Assembly (NCBI GenBank): GCA_900107575.1
Contig: FNQX01000031.1
Span: forward strand, 1 to 36,172
Origin: Lachnospiraceae bacterium NK3A20
Lineage (GTDB): Bacteria > Bacillota > Clostridia > Lachnospirales > Lachnospiraceae
Length of the DNA stretch: 36,172 bases
Direction of reading: 5' to 3'
Both the position numbers and the translations under genes were made by a program. Each line of letters starts with the position of its first letter. Within the stretch, counting starts at the first letter, position 1. A model generated the notes under the pieces. It made no database searches, was not told the origin of the DNA, and was given only the letters and a program-made list of their open reading frames with translations. This document shows positions 32,390 to 36,172 of the stretch, one piece after another.

Positions 32390-35300
32390 TCACTGTTTCT
32401 CAACACCGATGGTGACCTTCTCGCCGTTGATATTCCATTCCTTCTCGTTGGAGAGTGCTGCATCCTGCTCAATTCTGTCTGCCAGGACCTTGGCTGTGAT
32501 CGCAGCCTCATTCCTCTTCGCGACGTCGTAGAGCCTGTCGTTGCCGGAGAAGGAGAGTCGGATGCGGTCCATGACCTCGAACCCGGAATCCTTGCGCATC
32601 GTCTGGATCTTGCTGATGAGCTCGGCAACCTGACCTTCTTCAATGAGTTCCGGCGTCAGGTTCGTGTCGATGACAACGGTCGTTGCCCTCTCATCGATCC
32701 CATCCTCCTGGGAAACAAAACCAGGCTTCTGTGCCATATCAATGAGCAGGTCGTCTTTGGAGAGCTCGATCGCGACATCGCCGTCCTGGAGCCTTAAATT
32801 TTCACCCGCATTCAGCTGATCCATGGCAGCATTGCCGTCCAGCTCGGTCAGTGCCCTGCGGATGAAGGTGAGATGCTTGCCGTACTTAGGACCGACGGTC
32901 TTGAGCTGCGGCTTGAAGGTATAGGTCGTGAACGCCCGGACATCCTCCGTGAACTCGACCTTCTTCACATTCAGCTCATCCTCGATGATCTCCACGTAGT
33001 AATCTTCAAGCTTCGTCGCTGCCTTGACGTACATCTGCGCCACCGGCTGGCGGTTCTTGATATTGGAAACGTTTCTCGCCGCGCGGCCCATGACAACGAT
33101 CTTCAGCACCTCTTCCATCTTCGCTTCGAGGTCCTTGTCGATCATGGACTCATTCGCAACAGGATAGCGGCAGAGGTGGATGCTCTCGGGCGCGTCCTTC
33201 TCGACGCTGCGCACGATATTCTGGTAGATGTCCTCCGTCATGAACGGGATCATCGGTGCTGCGCACAGGCAGACGTTCTTCAGCGCGGTGTACAGCGTCA
33301 GGTAAGCGTTGATCTTGTCCTGCTCCATACCCTTTGCCCAGAAGCGTGCCCTGCCGCGTCTCACGTACCAGTTGGAAAGGTCGTCGACGAAGTCCTCGAG
33401 CACCGTTGCCGCCTCGGGGATTCTGTAGGCCGCAAGGTTCGCGTCCGTATCACGGATCATGGAGTTCATCCTGGAGAGAAGCCACTTGTCCATGATGGAG
33501 AGCTTATCGTAGTCCAGGCTGTACTGCGTGGGATCGAAACTGTCGATGTCCGCGTACAGCGTATAGAAAGCATAGGTGTTCCAGAGCGTTCCGAGGAACT
33601 TCCTCTGACCTTCCTTCACGGCAGAGCCGGAGAACTTCTTCGGCAGCCACGGCGCCGAGTTCGTGTAGAAATACCAGCGGATCGCGTCCGCGCCGTAGGT
33701 TCCGAGCGCCTCCATGGGATCGACTGCGTTCCCCTTGGACTTGGACATCTTGTCGCCGTTCTCGTCGAGGACGAGGCCCATGACGATGACATTCTTGAAC
33801 GCGGGGCGGTTGAACAGGAGCGTTGCCTCCGCGTGCAGCGAATAGAACCAGCCTCTGGTCTGGTCGACCGCCTCGGAAATAAATGAAGCCGGGAACTGCT
33901 GCTCGAACAGCTCTTTGTTCTCAAAAGGATAGTGGAGCTCTGCGTAAGGGCAGGCGCCGGAGTCGAACCAGCAATCGATGACTTCCGGTACGCGCTTCAT
34001 CTCTCCGCCGCAGTCAGGACAGCGGAAGGTGATGTTGTCGACATAGGGCTTGTGCAGCTCTGCCTTAGCATTCTCCGGATTGCCGGAAAGGTCCGCCATC
34101 TCCTGCCGGGAGCCGACGCAGATCTGCTTGCCGCAGTCAGGACATTCCCATACGGGCAGGGGCGTGCCCCAGTAACGGTCTCTGGAAAGGGCCCAGTCCT
34201 GGATGTTCTCCAGCCAGTTGCCGAATCTTCCCTCGCCCATGGAGGCAGGTACCCAGTTGATCTCCTTGTTGTTGCGCACGAGGTCATCCCTTACCGCAGT
34301 CATCTTGATGAACCAGGACTGTCTTGCGTAGTAGATGAGCGGCGTATCGCATCTCCAGCAGTGCGGATAATCGTGCTCCACCTTCGGCGCGGAGAAGAGA
34401 ATGCCTCTCTCCTCGAGATCCTTCAATACCTCGGGATCACAGGATACGGCGCCCTCGTCGATCTCCTTCTGCGTGGGCTTGCATCTCATGCCGGCGAACT
34501 TACCCGCCTCAGGCTTCATTCTGCCTTCGCTGTCGACCATCTGAACGAACGGCGCATCGTATTTCCTGCCGACACGGGCGTCGTCTTCACCGAAAGCCGG
34601 CGCGATGTGAACGATGCCGGTACCGTCTGTCATCGTGACATAGTCATCTGCGTAAACAAAGAAGGCCTTCTTGTGCTGTTTCTCCACGGCGTCTGCGGCG
34701 CACTGGTACAGCGGCTCATACTCTTTGTATTCCAGATCCCTGCCCTTGTATCTTGCGAGTACCGTGTAGGCGGGTTTTCCTTCCGGATTCTTCTCTTTGT
34801 CCTCTGCCAGAGGCCCCAGTACGGTGTCCGCGAGGGCGGCCGCGAGGTAATAGGTGTTGCCGTCGATGCAGGCAGCCTTGATGTACTCATCTTCCGGGTT
34901 CACGCAGAGCGCGATATTGGAAGGCAGTGTCCAGGGTGTGGTTGTCCACGCGAGGAAATATGCGTCCTCTCCCTTTGCCTTGAAGCGCACCACCGCGGTC
35001 CTGTCCTTGATGGTCTTGTAGCCCTGCGCTACCTCGTGGGAGGAGAGCGGTGTGCCGCAGTGAGGACAGTAGGGAACGACCTTGAAGCCCTTATACAGCA
35101 GGCCTTTGTCCCAGATGGTCTTGAGCGCCCACCACTCGGACTCGATATAGTTGTCGTAATAGGTGACGTAGGGGTCGTCCATGTCAGCCCAGAAGCCGAC
35201 CTTCTTCGAGAACTTCTCCCACATGCCCTTGTATTTCCATACGGACTCCTTACATTTTTTAATGAAAGGCTCTACACCGTACTCTTCGATCTGTTCCTTA

Positions 35301-35611
35301 TGATCAATGCCGATTTCCTTCTGGACTTCGATCTCGACCGGCAGGCCGTGGGTGTCCCAGCCGGCTTTCCTGGGAACCTGCTCCCCCTTCATCGTGTGAT
35401 AGCGGGGGATCATATCCTTGATGACACGCGTCTCCACGTGGCCGATGTGCGGCTTGCCGTTCGCCGTCGGCGGTCCATCATAGAACATATAGATGGGATG
35501 GCCCTCATTCTCTTTCACGCTCTTGTTGAAGATGTCGTTCTGGGACCAGAACTCGGCCGTTTTCTCTTCGCGGTCAACCATGTTCAGGTCGGTGCTGACT
35601 TTCTTGTACAT
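32390..35611 (-). CDS. ileS: Isoleucyl-tRNA synthetase, eukaryote-like (type 2)
   Basis: A 1,073-residue class I synthetase. HIGH is at 55-58 in DGPPTANGKPHIGHVETRV, and KMSKS at 621-625. The editing domain (about 190-400) has TTTPWTLPSNIALCV and GTGIVHIAPAFGEDDA. Cys pairs (182/185, 418/421, 490/493, 531/534) suggest zinc sites. The GKPHIGHVETRV form and the length match type 2 IleRS, the group often insensitive to mupirocin; resistance here is inferred. The ATG at 35611 after AGGAGGTAAT is chosen; longer in-frame starts run through the leader. It is preceded by a strong promoter and a structured leader of about 155 nt. Confidence 0.96.
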   Translation of the reverse strand: MYKKVSTDLNMVDREEKTAEFWSQNDIFNKSVKENEGHPIYMFYDGPPTANGKPHIGHVETRVIKDMIPRYHTMKGEQVPRKAGWDTHGLPVEIEVQKEIGIDHKEQIEEYGVEPFIKKCKESVWKYKGMWEKFSKKVGFWADMDDPYVTYYDNYIESEWWALKTIWDKGLLYKGFKVVPYCPHCGTPLSSHEVAQGYKTIKDRTAVVRFKAKGEDAYFLAWTTTPWTLPSNIALCVNPEDEYIKAACIDGNTYYLAAALADTVLGPLAEDKEKNPEGKPAYTVLARYKGRDLEYKEYEPLYQCAADAVEKQHKKAFFVYADDYVTMTDGTGIVHIAPAFGEDDARVGRKYDAPFVQMVDSEGRMKPEAGKFAGMRCKPTQKEIDEGAVSCDPEVLKDLEERGILFSAPKVEHDYPHCWRCDTPLIYYARQSWFIKMTAVRDDLVRNNKEINWVPASMGEGRFGNWLENIQDWALSRDRYWGTPLPVWECPDCGKQICVGSRQEMADLSGNPENAKAELHKPYVDNITFRCPDCGGEMKRVPEVIDCWFDSGACPYAELHYPFENKELFEQQFPASFISEAVDQTRGWFYSLHAEATLLFNRPAFKNVIVMGLVLDENGDKMSKSKGNAVDPMEALGTYGADAIRWYFYTNSAPWLPKKFSGSAVKEGQRKFLGTLWNTYAFYTLYADIDSFDPTQYSLDYDKLSIMDKWLLSRMNSMIRDTDANLAAYRIPEAATVLEDFVDDLSNWYVRRGRARFWAKGMEQDKINAYLTLYTALKNVCLCAAPMIPFMTEDIYQNIVRSVEKDAPESIHLCRYPVANESMIDKDLEAKMEEVLKIVVMGRAARNVSNIKNRQPVAQMYVKAATKLEDYYVEIIEDELNVKKVEFTEDVRAFTTYTFKPQLKTVGPKYGKHLTFIRRALTELDGNAAMDQLNAGENLRLQDGDVAIELSKDDLLIDMAQKPGFVSQEDGIDERATTVVIDTNLTPELIEEGQVAELISKIQTMRKDSGFEVMDRIRLSFSGNDRLYDVAKRNEAAITAKVLADRIEQDAALSNEKEWNINGEKVTIGVEKQ

Positions 35612-35766
35612 ATTACCTCCTGCGCACGCCTTTCTCGTCAGTGTGCGATGTCTCGTTGGATGAACAGCGCGGTTCACCCTGTGATCGTGTCGGGGCTGAT
35701 ATTGAGGCAGCATTGCCTGGAATATCGCGAAATCCGGCGGTTTGACCTCTGCCTCCAATCAGCCGT
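35612..35766 (-). ncRNA. Structured 5' leader of ileS (T-box-like candidate)
   Basis: Between the predicted start of transcription and the ileS ATG the minus strand folds into a bipartite hairpin: GGCTGAT (35758-35764) with ATCAGCC (35694-35700), and AGGCAG (35749-35754) with CTGCCT (35705-35710). A second hairpin follows, GGGTGAAC-CGCGCT-GTTCATCC (35658-35679). The latter includes AGGGTGAACCGCG, one base short of the T-box consensus AGGGTGGNACCGCG. A CGCAC/GTGCG stem sits next to the ribosome site. No terminator T run is present, so any control would be translational. The lost base affects the tRNA-binding bulge, so a functional T-box is uncertain. Confidence 0.4.
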
Positions 35767-35772
35767 TTTAAG

Positions 35773-35801
35773 ATTATATCCTCTGGTACCAGGTGAGTCA
35801 A
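35773..35801 (-). promoter_or_regulatory. ileS promoter
   Basis: On the minus strand TTGACT (35796-35801), a 17-bp spacer and a perfect TATAAT (35773-35778). It is one of the strongest sigma-A-type promoters in the window. Confidence 0.85.
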
Positions 35802-35861
35802 GAAAGTTGTCTGTCACATTGCCGGAACTTTAACACTTGAATAATCCCCCAAACCTCACAA

Positions 35862-35884
35862 ACCGCTCAACGGCGGTCTTTTTT
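35862..35884 (+). terminator. Terminator facing into the insertion sequence
   Basis: ACCGC (35862-35866) pairs with GCGGT (35873-35877), followed by CTTTTTT on the plus strand. No plus-strand gene lies upstream, so it probably blocks outside transcription from entering the transposase gene. Confidence 0.6.
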
Positions 35885-35909
35885 GTGTCAAATATTTTTC
35901 ATTTTACTG

Positions 35910-35938
35910 TTGTATGTGTTGTATGTTTATGCTATAAT
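35910..35938 (+). promoter_or_regulatory. Transposase promoter
   Basis: An extended -10, TGC-TATAAT (core 35933-35938), with TTGTAT (35910-35915) at 17-bp spacing, 27 bp before the transposase ATG. Confidence 0.65.
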
Positions 35939-35965
35939 AAGGGACCAGATCAGGGAGGCGCGCCG

Positions 35966-36172
35966 ATGAAACTCTACTACGACAAGCGAATCAAAGATCC
36001 TACCTACTACGTTCAACAGGGATTCCGCAACACCAACGGGGTCGCTACTACCAGAAACGTCAAAAAGATAGGCAAGCACTCTGAATTGCTGAAGATAACC
36101 GATGACCCTATTACCTACTGCCGCGAGATTGTTCAGCAGATGAACGAGGATTACGAGTCCGGCAAGGCTTCC
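35966..36172 (+). CDS. IS1634-family transposase, N-terminal part (runs off the window)
   Basis: The first 69 codons, from an ATG at 35966 with GGGAGG seven bases upstream. The sequence KLYYDKRIKDPTYYVQQGFR, followed by TTRNVKKIGKHSELL and ITDDPITYCREIV, is the typical start of IS1634/IS4-superfamily DDE transposases in Clostridia. The catalytic domain lies outside the window, so completeness cannot be judged. The left end of the IS should lie between about 35830 and 35905; I could not fix its terminal repeat without the other end. Confidence 0.85.
   Translation, partial: MKLYYDKRIKDPTYYVQQGFRNTNGVATTRNVKKIGKHSELLKITDDPITYCREIVQQMNEDYESGKAS

Noticed and set aside
30618-32531. 637-codon plus-strand frame opposite glgP
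   Set aside because: Antisense shadow; composition is unlike any protein family and glgP is complete.
35668-35680. Firm annotation of a T-box riboswitch
   Set aside because: The motif lacks one base in the tRNA-binding bulge, and no specifier loop or terminator could be established; kept only as a candidate.
33932-35833. 633-codon plus-strand frame opposite ileS
   Set aside because: Antisense shadow that also runs through the ileS promoter and leader.

Overview
The window looks like a member of the Clostridia, most likely Lachnospiraceae. The evidence is AGGAGG-type ribosome binding sites, a class 1B PyrK/PyrD pair, a VirD4/PcfB/RepA_N-type conjugative element, and an IS1634-like transposase. 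This is inferred from gene families, not from a database search. Nearly all genes lie on the minus strand. The exceptions are the element's repressor, a small membrane protein, pyrC and the transposase at the right edge.

Left half (1 to about 13,050): part of an integrated conjugative or mobilisable element. From the chromosome junction inward it carries a divergent Xre-type repressor (+), then xis, int, a ribbon-helix-helix MobC-like protein, a polytopic membrane protein, a DUF5688 protein, a 61-residue Cys-rich protein, a RepA_N replication initiator, an unknown protein, a DUF7768-like protein, PcfB and the VirD4 coupling protein. A complete 2,571-bp group II intron with its own reverse transcriptase interrupts virD4 in the sense orientation; its exact removal restores a 589-residue protein. 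Past virD4 come a small DNA-binding-like protein, a serine recombinase and the 5' end of a secreted surface protein, not the expected VirB6/VirB4 genes. The element abuts the 3' end of guaA, a common integration target. Three equally spaced dyad operators lie between the repressor and xis-int.

Right half (about 13,050 to 35,830): GC-richer chromosomal genes. They are guaA, a NlpC/P60 peptidoglycan hydrolase with coiled coils, asnS, a repeat-rich FKBP/trigger-factor-like lipoprotein, a small membrane protein (+), ispE, pyrD and pyrK, a PlsC acyltransferase, pyrC (+), a membrane-anchored MurF-like ligase, an aconitase-family hydratase, glycogen phosphorylase with an unusual basic tail, and a eukaryote-like (type 2) isoleucyl-tRNA synthetase with a structured leader. 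Pyrimidine synthesis (pyrK, pyrD, pyrC), envelope biogenesis and translation dominate.

Right edge (about 35,830 to the end): an outward-facing terminator, a strong extended -10 promoter and the first 69 codons of an IS1634-family transposase.

The observations most worth following are a possible invertible promoter between the serine recombinase and the surface protein, the 38-bp-phased operators, the ileS leader, the intron in virD4, the expanded Ala/Thr/Glu/Asn tracts in the lipoprotein, the histone-H1-like tail on GlgP, and a small attenuator-like hairpin ahead of pyrC.
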